A stretch of 64,000 nucleotides of DNA from Paramacrobiotus metropolitanus. Its lineage: Eukaryota; Tardigrada; Eutardigrada; Parachela; Macrobiotidae. The stretch is taken from assembly GCF_019649055.1 (NCBI RefSeq), contig NW_026570232.1:682001-746000 (forward strand), given 5' to 3'. The notes below the pieces were generated by a model. The model ran no database searches, was not told the origin of the DNA, and worked only from the letters and a program-made list of their open reading frames with translations. Each line of letters starts with the position of its first letter. Within the stretch, counting starts at the first letter, position 1. The translations under genes were made by a program, and so were the position numbers. Shown one piece after another: positions 37,040 to 48,877 of the stretch.

Positions 37040-38550
37040 ATGACGGCCAATACTAAATCGCCGGGACTGACGAGCAATCTGCTGCTGGCCGCCTTCTCCA
37101 CCACCGTGGGCACCTGGTACTTTCTCGGTGTTGTCATCACCAACATCAACGCGCCGCAGGACGTCATCGTCAAATGGATCCGCTCCGTGGAATGCCAGCG
37201 ACGGAACTATACGCATGCCCTGGACAGTGACCTTTGGTGTCACACCGCGTACTACAACCAGACGCGGCAACTCCTCAAGGAGAACCTGACCCTCAACTCG
37301 CTGTGGGCCATGATCGGCAGCTCCTTAGTCATCGCCTGCTTTATCTCCATCTGGCTGGCCAACCTCATGATCTCCCGGCTGGGCATGAAAGTGACCTTTT
37401 ACATTTGTAATGCGGTGGTGGCGGTGGGTGTCGTGATCTGTGGATGCTGTGTGGCGGCGCAGAGTCACGAGATGTTCATCGTCGGGCGGTTTGTGATTGG
37501 GATTGGACTGGGTGTCTCCTTGCCCGCGTGCAATATCTACGTCGCCGAAATCAGTCCGGTGCGGTTGCGCGGCGCGGTGTGCACGATCCCGTGCTTTTTG
37601 TACGGCGCCGGCATGTTAACAGCAGCTATTCTGGGTTTACCGCAGATACTGGGTGGTGAAGACACTTGGACAGGATTGTCGTGGTTTTTGTTCGTTCCGA
37701 TTATCTTGCACTTTATCTCACTGCCATTTTGCCCGGAAAGTCCGCGGTTTTTGCTGCTACTCAGGAAAGATAGCCATAGTGGAGAAAAGGCGCTGCAGTG
37801 GTTGCGCAAAAGGTCAGATGTCGGCGAGGAAATCCAGTTGATTGAGAACGAAGGCCACGCCGCGGCGAAACAGCCGATCGTTTCGGTGATTGGTCTGTTT
37901 CGCGACAGCTTTTTACGGAGGAATATCTTCATCTGTATGGCGATTATGGTTGACCAGCGCTTTACCGGCTACACTGCGGTCTATACGTACTCCACGGCCA
38001 TTTTCTCCAGCGCCGGACTGGCACGTTTGGACGCTATGTACGGAACGATCGGGTTGATGGTGTTGCAGATTGTATCTAATGTGGTAGGCATGGTGCTGAT
38101 GGACAGAATCGGTCGACGGAAATTATTCATTGCGGGGAATATCGGATGTGCGGTGACGATGATCATGTTAACGGTGTTTTCGTCGCTGGTCAAGAGTGCC
38201 CTTTGCCGGCAGTGCCAGTGGGGCGGCTTGGCATCGGTGTTGGTCTTCATTATCCTGTTTGGCATTGGACCGGCATCGGTGCCTGGGTGCTGACCACAGA
38301 AATGTTCGATAAATCTTCGAGGTCATCGGCAATGATTGTGGTCAGTGCGTGCTGTCATGCAGCAGGCGGGACGGTGGCGGCGGTGTTTCCGCTCATGCTG
38401 GCCACGATGGATGAATATTCGTTCCTGATGTTTGCAGGAATTATGGCCGCCTTTACGGTGTTCTTCTGGTGGGCGATTGTGGAAACAAAAGGAAAGACTT
38501 TCAGCGAAATTCAGGAAATTTTGTGGCAGAAATACAACAAGCACAGTTGA
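37040..38550 (+). CDS. SLC2/GLUT-type sugar transporter, tandem copy 2 (one-base frame break)
   Basis: Second single-exon SLC2-type transporter, about 2.5 kb downstream of copy 1 and closely similar throughout. The start MTANTKSPGLTSNLLLAAFS aligns with the start of copy 1; an in-frame ATG 69 bases upstream (36971) would add 23 residues. It shows NINAPQDVIVKW, RLRGAV, LPFCPESPRFLL, MDRIGRR and VETKGKTFSEIQ. The frame breaks once near 38281-38287, where GTGCCTGGG occurs in place of the expected GTGCCCTGGG. Beyond it the conserved WVLTTEMFDKSSRSSAM continues. Counting the missing base gives 504 codons, equal to copy 1. Residues equivalent to glucose contacts are changed in the same places as in copy 1 (R and T in QRFTGYT, C for Q161). 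Twelve membrane helices are expected, placing it in the plasma membrane. Confidence 0.9.
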
Positions 38551-40097
38551 CGGGACAAAAAGTGTTATTAAGCGATTTATGCGCGCCTATAGCACATCCC
38601 CGAATGTCAGGGCAAGTTTGCTTTATTAAATTTGTTAGTTCTGCGTGCTTAATTCGAGGTTGTACAAATTATTTCATTTGATACACCGATGTGTAATCAT
38701 GTAGCGGATAAAGTTATTAGCCTTTATACCAACTTTTCAACATCTCTGATATGCATATCTTTAATTGCCCGTAACTAAATAAATTTCAGTTACGTTATTA
38801 GGACCTGGTTGTTCGCACATTTCGAAAGTAAACCACCCAAGCGATATTTCAAAGGATTAAGAAAAAAATCGCACATTTAAGCACATTAAATCCTGAATCG
38901 GTCTTGGAATCTTGAATTTTAACAGTACTCGTTTAAATGTGAAGTGTCCTGCTTGGCGTTGTGGTTATTAAAAATCGAAATAAGGACAGACCTTGCGAAT
39001 TGGTTAGCGTGCTACAAAACTTCTGGATGTTTACAGTACTTGTTTCTTCACTTTTAGTTTACGATGATGTACAATAAAGGCTGCTGCTGACATTAAATAC
39101 GAGGTACTTTGTAGAAATTTGTACCTGTAGATCGTAGAATCGTAGTTAAGCGACTGCTACCGAGCCAACACGGCTTATCCCGTACTAATACTAACTGTCA
39201 GCATATTCCTTATGGTCAGATAAAAAATTTTTATTAAGTCAAGATGATATTAAGCGTTCCAATTACAACTTTTTTTCTAAGTTAAAGAAAGTTACTGATC
39301 ACAAAATTTGTGAAAAAATATTTAATATTTTTTTATAATTACGAAAAGGTCATGCCCTCACGTGTCAGCAGTTATGTGCTCTCTCGCGTGAAGAATAAGA
39401 AATCTGTGCAAAATGCCATGAATAATAAAAAAGTCGACAAGCAAGTCAAATTACAGATCGAACTATAATTAATCATTCCACAGCCAACTTATATATGCTT
39501 ATTTGTTTTCGGCTTTCTGTTAATGTTGTTGAACGATATCATTAAAACGCCATTAATCAAAAAATGCACCCTGCGGTACAATAATTACTGCGCAGACCAG
39601 ATAAATTTACGGCTGAAATTTACACCGCCAATAGGTAGGTATTCGGACTGTTCACTGCACAATGTTATCCTTAGAATTAGAATACCAAAGCAGTCTCACT
39701 TTTATTTGTAGTTCGAGTTGCAATTGTATTTGGAAACATTTACCACTTGACTCCGATATTTATTTATTCTTGCCATTAACAAAAGAAAACAAGGCGTCAG
39801 TGCTGGAAAACTGAAACCGTTGTCAGCATTAACACAATAAAACATAACAATGCAGTGACTGAAAACATGCAGTTGTGAGCAAAAAACTTGAGAACAATAC
39901 TGTCATCATCCATACTGCCAATACGGAAAAGTCATCAGGAACAATGATATGCAGAAACTAGCATAAGGATACTCAGCATTAAAAGCTGAAAAAGGCACAA
40001 CAGATCTGAAAGACACCGGCTGTTGCCATACAGGAATTGACGTGCACAATGGAATTCCCATACACGCTGCGGAATTAAATCAAAACGGAATCCAGGT
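38551..40097. other. Intergenic region between GLUT copy 2 and HS2ST
   Basis: Convergent interval with the 3' UTRs of the plus-strand transporter and the minus-strand sulfotransferase. AT-rich, no gene, tRNA or obvious repeat seen. Confidence 0.6.
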
Positions 40098-42491
40098 TTA
40101 ACGCACTCGATACTCCTTACCAATCCGAGGGCGAATTTTCTCATAGAAGAACTGCTGGCCCCGATCCACGTAGCGGCCATTGCGCAGTACTAATGTTCGC
40201 TTCTTGACAAACTGAAACTGTTCATAAGCAAATCGATAGAATTCCGCCTCCACTTTGTAAACATCCGACTGCTGCAGCTTGTCCAAAGTGGCTTGTAACG
40301 GTGTAGTTTTATTATATGTCTTGCGTAAATGGGATTTGTCACCCCGTTTGTACGCATTCCAGGCGCCGCGGAACATGGACGGTAAAGTGGCCTCCAACAT
40401 GAGGACAAAGTCCTCCATTTCCTCCGTGACACCGACCAGGAAATACTTATCGACCAGATTCCGTTTGGCCTGCTCCAGCGCCCACGTATTGCCTGCCGGC
40501 TCCCAGCAGGCTGCGGCATGTCCGCAGAAAAATGGCACTGTTCAAACAACAAACGGCTGTAGGATTTTTAAAGCTAACACTAACTGAAAGGGAGAATAAT
40601 TCAATAAAGATAAGTGCCCAACCGAAAATTTGCGTTCACTCGGCACGATAGGGAAAGTAAGGGAAAAACATCTATCTAATCTAAGCGATAGACCACTATA
40701 AAATTTGTAATACACACTTTAACAAACGTCCATAAAAAGAGTGGCTTATAAAATAGTATATTCACATAATCGACTACATTGCATACGGACTTCAGAAGCG
40801 GCAACACGACGGCATGGAAAATTTGCGCTGTCCATTATAATGCGATACTGTTACAGTACCAGTACAGCCTTTACAATGAAGCAATAAAAACTAAATTTCT
40901 GCAACACGTTTAAAATGCATGGAAATTAGAGCAATCACACAAGATCGTGCCAGCACTAAATACCGCTTAACGTTTACCACTTATCGAGGCCGTCAGATGA
41001 AATTGTAGCTTATTTACAGTCTGCAGCCTACATTTACCTTGTAACCACATATTGCTGGGATCACAATCCTTTCCCTCTGGAAAGAGAAATACAAATTGAC
41101 AGTAAATCGAGTATAACCGCGGAATTTCATCACGGCTAGCAATCAAGTGTAATAACGTGTTTGCTTACGGCTTTCCACACAGTCATCGATTGATTTTCGA
41201 TCGCCCTGTCTTCGGCGGGACAAATAGGGACGAAAATCATCCCCATAGCGGAGAAAATAGTAATAACTGACCATCCGATCGATGGGTTCACGGATAATGT
41301 TGATAAAGACCGGCTTCATTTCCGTGCCCAACGTGGCAAAATCCAAGAAGGCCACATGACCATGGAAGAAGGCCGGATGCTTATCCCGCCATCGTGTGAC
41401 GTTCTGGGCAAAACGATACCGATCGGCCAGCGACAGCACATGCGAGTTCTTGCTGACATTTAAATGGAGCACATGAAATTTATTCCGACTGCACAATTCA
41501 TAAGCCAGACCGGTGAAGGATGTGCTGCCGGTTTTGGGAACACGATTATACACCACAATCAAGCTGGATTCGACAGATGGTCCATTTGATAGGACGGAGC
41601 CTGCAAGCGCCCCAGAATACACATTTTATCCCTAATTCACTATCAGGATCAAAATGAATTCCACGCATTAACTTCTAAGGGTTTCTCTGGATTAACTGGC
41701 ATCCACCAGAAAATTATACACTATCAAAATACACATTGCCAATGACAATTTCTATTGGTTTACAAATTAGAAGCTATCTAAAATGGTTAAAGCGCAAGCG
41801 TAAGGCAATCCATTCTTTCAGCAGCACACACAGACTGCACAGTATAACAAATAAGTAAGCTACAGTACGTCATAACAAGCAGGAAAAAACTAACAAAATT
41901 ATATACAGCAATAATTACCCACATAATAGGCTAATACAGTACAGAGTAATAAATCGTCCGAAACTGAAACATACAAACAAGACAAGCCGGAAGGCAAATT
42001 TATACCATTAATTTGTACACACAAATCTTGGTCAGACTTTGTTATTGTACTTGCAGACGTCCACTGGCCACTTACAGTAACATTTCAAAAACGGTCTTGA
42101 TGTTTACCGGTTAGGTATAAAATTTTTACGAGAATTCTCTTAAGCACATACGAGACATCAAGAATTTAGCAAATGAACGTAAAATGCCTAAATCGATTAT
42201 TACACATTACAAGCAGGCTGTTTATGTGCAATCTAAATGTTAACGTAAATAATGCAACCCACCGAAGCCATCAAATCAATACTAACTTCATACTGCTTGC
42301 GCGAAACAAGATGCCTGATGCTTCATTAATAAATAATTACCTCCGTTTAAAGTGGTGAAATTGTAAGCAAATCCGTTTCCAGTGGCGCGAAATCCCTCCA
42401 AATCCAATCCACTCAGTCGCACACCCAGCAAGCCCAACACGAAAACACCAAAGCCCAGCACGAACAACACCAGCGCTTTAAACTGCACCAT
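40098..42491 (-). CDS. HS2ST1: Heparan sulfate 2-O-sulfotransferase
   Basis: Four exons on the minus strand: 42341-42491, 41169-41600, 41038-41076, 40098-40537. They total 1,062 nt and give 353 residues (human 356). The protein is a type II Golgi enzyme. A hydrophobic signal anchor (residues about 4-26, FKALVLFVLGFGVFVLGLLG) follows the start. RVPKTGSTSF is the 5'-phosphosulfate loop, with Lys73 equivalent to human Lys83. HGH at 130-132 matches the human His140/His142 pair used in catalysis. FINIIREPIDRMVSYYYFLR is the 3'-phosphate region. The 39-nt exon 3 encodes DCDPSNMWLQ, and IPFFCGHxxxCW follows in exon 4 in the form VPFFCGHAAACW. It sulfates the 2-OH of iduronate in heparan sulfate from PAPS, which sets growth-factor binding. 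The frame is also open upstream, but the ATG used sits directly before the anchor. Confidence 0.96.
41601..42340 (-). other. First intron of HS2ST
   Basis: A 740-bp intron between the anchor-encoding exon and the exon with the phosphosulfate loop. Donor GAG|GTAATT, acceptor TTGCAG|GCTCC. AT-rich, nothing else recognised. Confidence 0.85.
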
Positions 42492-43763
42492 TCTTATCCC
42501 AGAACGCTCAAATAAAACGCAAATGCATTGCACAACGCGTCCGCTCGGGAAACTGCAAGAAAGCCCATAAAAAACAGCCCATCTATATCCACTCAGCGTA
42601 GTTGATACACATCTGTCAAACACTTGACAGCTGTGTGTCTCCAGCAGGAATTCAATCCACTACCGCAAACCCCATCCACGATGCTATCGATCTCATGCAA
42701 AAGGAATCATATTTTTTCCACATCATTGACAAAAAGGTCCTCCACGGGCTAAGGATAAAGGCAATTAAGACCTGCAGGCCATTTTTCAAGAACATGGGGT
42801 TATCTCTCCGGAGTAATGGAGTTATTCCGAGCACGCATCTGCCACTTCCAGACAATCACTTGGCCAAATGCATTGTGTATGCAGTGTGCGCTGGATAGAA
42901 ACCGACGACGGGCAGCGGGGACGTCTGGAGTTGAAATCAATCGATAATTAAATATGCGTTCGGGTTGGTGCAATTCAGATACAACAGCTGTATCAAGATT
43001 GCGCTCCGATATCAGATTGATTCGGACTTGTGACAAGAAACGAAATGACTGCGTACAGAGATTTCAGGTAAAACCTTATCATATCCATAGTCCAACCACT
43101 ACAGCATAACCAAACGGTTTTGGGGGGAACCTAAACAAAATTAGGAGCAAGAAACAAAACATCAGGAATAAAAATAACCGATGGTGATGAATTACTAACT
43201 CAATTAAATTGCCTGCATAATTACAATTTTATATAATAATATTAATTATAAATCTCGTATTATACCGGAAGTGCATATTGGAATTAGTGCCATAATCTAC
43301 GCCTCGAGGTAGGTCGCAATTGAAACCGAACTCGCTGGATGGTAGTCGGCTTGGCTTGCCGGCCCGGCGGCTGCGCAACAGCATCGCCAATGTTTTTGTT
43401 GCTCATCATTTCGCAGCTCACATGAATGATGCGCAGATCGGACATCGATAATTCCATTCTCTCGGTTTTGTTGTCTTTTTTTCAGCGCGACTAGTGTGTA
43501 GATATCGCTACGCGTTTTGTATGGGAACGAAATATGGATTTATTGTCACTAATGTTGCTAATTACTTACTCGTAATAGATACAGCGCATGTTGCCAGTTC
43601 TTGTTGTCAGCTAAAAATTTTGTTAAGCTTTTCCAGCTTTGTGACACGCGGTGGCGAACTGTGGAATTGCTAAAGTCCGCGATCCATATATTTTCTGTTC
43701 TGATAGCACCTAGCAGACAGATACACTCTGATACAGTCTTTTGTCGCTGAATATCGTTTGACA
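42492..43763. other. Divergent intergenic region between HS2ST and the 225-aa gene
   Basis: Shared upstream region of two genes that point away from each other. The part close to HS2ST is GC-richer than average. No TATA box, gene or repeat stands out. Confidence 0.55.
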
Positions 43764-44441
43764 ATGGCATCCTTCCAGCTTGCCGCCGATAACTGCGAGA
43801 AAATTGCGTCACCTTTGGCCGAGTGGATCCTCCCGTTGGTCGATAAGCTGCATGCCAGCAACAGCATCGAACAGACGGGTGCCGTTCTGGAAGAAGCCAA
43901 CACCGCCATGGATTCTCCCGAGTTCCATATGAATGTCCTTCTGGAGCGGCAGACACAGCAGCAGCAGAAGACCATCTTGACCATCGTTAATCTCTTGCTG
44001 GAGGAAATCCCCCACATCTTCCCCACTCGCAACGCTGCTCGTCAATTTCACGACCTTATTGTTAGTCATTTACATGCCTCTGGAGTCAACAAGTGCGTCT
44101 TGCCCAACGAGCTGAGCGACGCTCCTGTTGGGCATACGCTTGATATACCGAACACCTTCAACAACATGGCGGTGTTGGCCGGCCGATGCCCGCTGGATGG
44201 TCTTCAGAATTTATCGAAAACGGAACCGATGCAGAAGATTCTGGACGGATGCGGCAACAGTGGAAATTGCGTGGTTATGCGCATGGATGCGGCTGAGGCA
44301 ATGAAATCGCTCGAAGGTCTGTCGGAAAATGTTCCTGACGTCATGCTTTTCATGAAGAAAACCCGTGTTCGGATTGGGAATCGGGTTTTGGATAATGTGG
44401 AAGGGCGGCTGAAAATTCATTCCGGACTGCGTCGAACGTGA
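43764..44441 (+). CDS. Unrecognised intronless 225-aa protein
   Basis: One uninterrupted frame from the ATG at 43764 (MASFQLAADNCEKIASPLAE) to a TGA at 44439-44441, with a polyadenylation signal (AATAAA) at 44628. The composition is that of a soluble, mostly helical protein. There is no signal peptide and no membrane segment. A glutamine run (RQTQQQQK) sits in the middle of a predicted helix at about residues 60-67. The second half contains PTRNAARQFHDLIVSHLHAS, then KILDGCGNSGNCVVMRM and a basic end. GC content is clearly higher than in the flanks and codon use looks like that of the neighbouring genes, which supports real coding. I do not know the family; it may be lineage-specific. An intronless gene among intron-rich ones could also be an old retrocopy. 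Confidence 0.75.
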   Translation: MASFQLAADNCEKIASPLAEWILPLVDKLHASNSIEQTGAVLEEANTAMDSPEFHMNVLLERQTQQQQKTILTIVNLLLEEIPHIFPTRNAARQFHDLIVSHLHASGVNKCVLPNELSDAPVGHTLDIPNTFNNMAVLAGRCPLDGLQNLSKTEPMQKILDGCGNSGNCVVMRMDAAEAMKSLEGLSENVPDVMLFMKKTRVRIGNRVLDNVEGRLKIHSGLRRT

Positions 44442-44627
44442 CAAACACCTTGCCGATGTTGTCCGTTGTACAGTACGTACGTTTAAAGCGTGCTTTTAAG
44501 CTACTCATACAGAAACTTTGACAATTATTGTCATAGCCGTACAGCTTACAGCAGATTCGAAAATCGTTGATTGCCAAGCGCAAAAATCGAAAGCCGTTAG
44601 GGGTTCGTGTTTTTACGTCAGTTTTTT

Positions 44628-44633
44628 AATAAA
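44628..44633 (+). promoter_or_regulatory. Polyadenylation signal of the 225-aa gene
   Basis: Canonical AATAAA 187 bases after the stop codon, inside the 443-bp convergent spacer that also carries the 3' end of the exosome gene. Confidence 0.55.
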
Positions 44634-44884
44634 TGGTTCTATGAATCGTTTTGTCACGTTGGTATCACTTCTCAATAAGCTGGAGTTTTATTGATTGTAT
44701 TCTGTTCGGGTAAATCATCAAAAATAGAAACCCCATCATTTCATTTCCTTGTAAATAATTATCTACAGACTCTGTACAGGAGCGAGTTAACAGTCATTAC
44801 ACTTCACACGCAACCTGAGAAACGACTAAATGCACCCTTGTTATCGTCGGAACACTGCTTTTGAATTAACGGGAATGCTTAAAG

Positions 44885-47327
44885 TTATTCCAGGTCAGCA
44901 GAGTGTAGGAAATCAGTTTCTTCCTCGCTGCCCAATCCTTCTTCGTCTTCATCCACTAAGGAAAAAAATCATCAGAGGTCTGTCCGAACAAGCTAATTTC
45001 GAAAATGGCCTTACTGCTCAACTCTCCTTCCTCGTCCGACAAATCTTGCTCATCCGGTAATCGTACTTCTTCCCGTTTTGGTAGAATATGAGCAGATTCG
45101 TGTTGCGGAAACGCGGACTGTTAAGGTTCACGAAGTTTTTAATTATTAGATACCGGCATACACCAGCGACACAAAAATACAATTTGTAGAAGCGATAAAT
45201 TAAACGGACACTCACCGCCGCAGGTAAAATTCCCAGTGTTTGTGCACGTTTGGTAATGGAACCATCTTTTTCCGTATCCGCGCCTGTGGGTAAACGCCGC
45301 CGCAGATTATCCAGAAAATCCACAGACTCGTTCCGTAGTCTGCAAAAGTAATGAGAAGCCGCTTTATTTAAGCCGACATCAATACTTAATATCGCGCAAA
45401 AGAGAAGCATGCAGTCTGTATCAAAAGACTTTTATTTCGATAAACGTAAGATCAGTACCTTCTACTTGAATCGTTTTCCGCTAGTTCACGCAGTTTCACT
45501 GCCACATCTTTCGCACGCAAAGCAGCAATTTCAGCACATCTTGAGATCTGTATTTGACATCCACGAAAATGTTTTCAACAATGCAACAGGTGGTTCAGCA
45601 TCTCAACTCACAGTCTCGACTGGAAGGGCAGCCATTCCGTGCTTGTACGTCCCGCAGATTTCTCCATTCTGATTGACAACAATGGTCAAGGCACCGTTGA
45701 GGACTATTTCTTCCTTTCCGCTAGGATCCACGATGGCGAAATGGCTACATTATGAAAATTCATGCTTGAATGAATACTCAACAGTTAGAATAACGTAAAA
45801 TTAACTGACCTTGCCGGTTGGAAGCCAAACGTTGTGGAAACAGGAATATGGTTAATTTGCAACGGAATTGGGGTTTTGTCAAAAGTACTAAGCTAAGAAA
45901 ATTCAAATCCTTTGACGCAGTTCAGTCGCAAAATGACATCTAATGACACTTACAGCGAGAATCTGGTTGCCTTCAACTATAATCTCGGGGCGCCTACGAA
46001 AGTGTAGTAGAATCATAGCAGGCGGACACATGCAAACAAACTAGCACGCAGGCAATAAAAAAATTAACCGAAAACTACCAGAAGTGTTTACATTCCTAAT
46101 TTCCTAATTACAAATACAAGAAAGGCAAATAACAAATGTCCTACGAAGTAAACGATCATAACAAAGAAATTCATGAGACAAACAAATCGTGATATATTTA
46201 CTCAAAAGAAAATCACAAAAATTCCGAAAAAGACAGCGCGATTAGCTTACTGTGTATTCAGCAGACACGCTACCGCCGCCATGCAAGTGGCATCGAAAAG
46301 ATTCCCATCCGCGTGGATTACGTCTATGGAAATGTGCACTTGGAACACCTTCATAACAAAAATTCTCACTGTACTGCTGTAAATCGGGATCACCAATTAC
46401 CAATCCAGCGAAAACGATCATTTTCCACTAACCGCTTTCCCCCTTGAAATGCACAGGGATTCGTCATCCACGCATTTCGACCAGAAAATACTGGATTTGA
46501 TATGTTGCCGCAGCTGCTTTCGTATTGTTCGCAACCTTCGACGAAAACGTAAACCAATGTATTTTAAGAGGCAAAAGTTGCTTGCTGAAATGATTAGCCG
46601 CATGAAACATAAAATAGTAAGCTAATAACTGTCAAAAATTTTTTTTTAAGATGGCAAATTTTTTCAGAACTTTCTAAACGCACAAAAATACGGTAAAAAG
46701 CAAAAATCAGAAATTACAGCGCTTGTTGATTCCGCTTGCACAAGTGATTTTCGTGCGGACTGACAACAAATTTATCTTTTTAAGAAAAAGTAAATTGCGA
46801 TACAAGCCATTGCTGCTGAAAGCAAAAATGCAGCTAATTTATGGTTTTATACCTCTGTCGGCTGGGCTGGAATTTGGAAAAGCTCATGGCGGATAAGCTG
46901 AGATCCACACGAGATAGACCACGCACTTGAGTAGTTTTCCAGGTTCTCTTAGGTAACACTTTCACCGTGCACATCACACTATCGAAACAAAACAATGTGT
47001 TTAAATAACAACACCAAATTCAACAATAAGCAAAACGACCACAAACTACAAAGCATGCAAACGATACGAATGTAACTGCGTTATCAAAAAACTTACGTAG
47101 TATTTCCCAGATAAACCACGCAAGTTCCCGGGTCTTTCGTGTAGAACACCTGCCAATCCCGATAATCAAACGCCGCGCGCTTGTCCTCTCGCTGCAATAT
47201 TCCGCGAGTGTTTTGCCAGCAGCAAATGAGGAATTCGAGAGCACAAGAAAGGGGTTTGTACCTGGCCATATTTGAGAAAACGCAGGTACGTATCTTTTTC
47301 CGCGATGCTCACGTACGAACCATCCAT
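44885..47327 (-). CDS. EXOSC9: Exosome complex component RRP45 (EXOSC9), RNase PH-like
   Basis: Twelve small exons on the minus strand: 47262-47327, 47097-47191, 46853-46978, 46433-46535, 46251-46348, 45954-45996, 45810-45892, 45612-45744, 45459-45547, 45216-45339, 45015-45117, 44885-44955. They total 1,134 nt and give 377 residues. The start MDGSYVSIAEKDTYLRFLKY matches the RRP45 amino-terminal helix. Then come AFDYRDWQVFY, CVVYLGNTTV, KFQPSRQ, CVDDESLCISRGKA, DVIHADGNLFDATCMAAV, PIPLQINHIPV and FAIVDPSGKEE. A carboxyl tail is strongly acidic (EQDLSDEEGELS, DEDEEGLGSEEE), as in EXOSC9. The subunit forms part of the six-member RNase PH ring of the nuclear and cytoplasmic exosome. In animals the ring is catalytically inactive and channels RNA to DIS3 or RRP6. 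RRP42 and RRP43 are related alternatives, but the acidic tail argues for RRP45. Confidence 0.88.
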
Positions 47328-48877
47328 CGTCTTTCAAGAATCAAGAGTCAGATGCTGTTGGCGCACGGGGTGAGTCCAAACAAAACGAATACACAGAGTC
47401 ACAGGCGAACAGATTTCAAGGAGTCGTGCACCTTCCACTCTAAATAGTGCAAAATTAAAAAATTACTGGAAGTGCTTGTAAACAGATCAAAAAATCGATG
47501 ATATGCAAAAGAACATAGTCAGAAACTCAGACAAGTTACAAAATATCACAACATGATCATTGTACATCCAGTTATGAGTTATGCGACTGATCGACTTCGA
47601 ATTTATTGAAGTTTGCCGGCGCTGCTCCGCTTTAGCTAGCTCTACTAACTGCGTAGTCCATTCCATAGACTCCATACATTGTTGCCCCGTACGAGGTAAG
47701 CCGGTTTGTTCATTTTGATGGCGAACAAAATCGACTTTACTAGCTATAGATTAAAAATCTGATCAGATTTCTTATGTAGCACAACGTACTCCTGATAAAC
47801 AATAAAGTGTTATATCACTTATATGCTCGTAAGTTTCACTTGAAACTTGCAGAAGCGAAACTTCTATAGTTGTACAGATACGAGTAAAAGTGTTGCACTT
47901 GGGCCGGCTAAAATGTAAATGTTATGAACTTATGCAAATGTATTTAAAATGTACTTGCCCCAGCCTTCTGTCTCAGGTCCGGGGTCCCTATAGGCGACCA
48001 AGATACACTTTTAATTGTTTTACGTATTTTTTAATCTAATAAATCTAGGCGAAAATTATTGGGAATTTGGGATGCAATCTTGCAAATGTTGGACGTTATT
48101 TTTTCTTGGCGTCGTTACATTTGATGTTGGCGGAAGCAGAAATATGCATCATCGCTCTGGTTGACGTCATCGACGTTGTGCAAACTGCAAACCGATTCAC
48201 GACACGTGTTTTTCCTTGTTGCAATCGATAACGAGAAGGAGAGTTTCAGTCAGCATTTCAACGGTCGTAAAGTCTACTATGTACGTTCAATACGTTGTAT
48301 TATGTATACTTTGCTTTTCCTGGCGATACTTCATTCGATTTTGGGAATTACGTAACCGCTATCGTCATTATTGCGAAGAATTTGTGCAGTAGTTTTCGTG
48401 TGTGATTCCCTGGAAATTAGTAGCTTCCACAGCGAGTTGTACTTGTTACTTGTACCTTCTGGCGCGGACGACTATCTCGTGGTTTTCCGGACCAGCACAC
48501 ATTACCACCTCAACCGTCTCAACGAAGTTTTCCTAATTAGCTCGATCACCCTGGACATCACTCCGAAGAGCCATCAGCGTTTTCAGTTTTGGCAGAGCAC
48601 ATGCTAAATTTGTCGGTCACGGTTAATTTACATTGGACAGACGCGTGACTGAGCGATCTGCTTACTTCGCTTCCAGCGCTGTTTCTTTAAATGTATGCGA
48701 AGCATCGTCAGCTTGCAGCGTTTTTCTCATGACCGCAAAACCCGTGTAGCCTGTTATCTTGCAGAATAAGGTCAGTTTTGCAAAAGTAAAATTTCCTGAA
48801 ATCAGCCAGCCATCAATTGGGATGTGAACGATATACTATTCGTCGTCCAACGTCATGTTATTGTTATACAGTGAGAT
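47328..48877. other. Divergent promoter region of EXOSC9 and the SUN gene
   Basis: About 1.55 kb between two start codons pointing outward. It contains a perfect TGACGTCA at 48162-48169. A minus-strand frame at 47487-47675 reads plausibly near its start (MESMEWTTQLVELAKAEQ), but its relation to EXOSC9 is unclear, because that gene has a good start without it. Confidence 0.55.
48162..48169. promoter_or_regulatory. CRE-like palindrome TGACGTCA
   Basis: A full eight-base cAMP-response-element consensus, also the core bound by ATF/CREB and related bZIP factors of the unfolded-protein response. It lies 0.7 kb upstream of the SUN-protein start and 0.8 kb upstream of EXOSC9. A chance match is possible in a window this size. 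Confidence 0.3.

Noticed and set aside
47487-47675. Possible extra first exon of EXOSC9
   Set aside because: The exon at 47262-47327 already starts with an ATG and aligns with the family amino terminus, so no further exon is needed. The frame may be chance.
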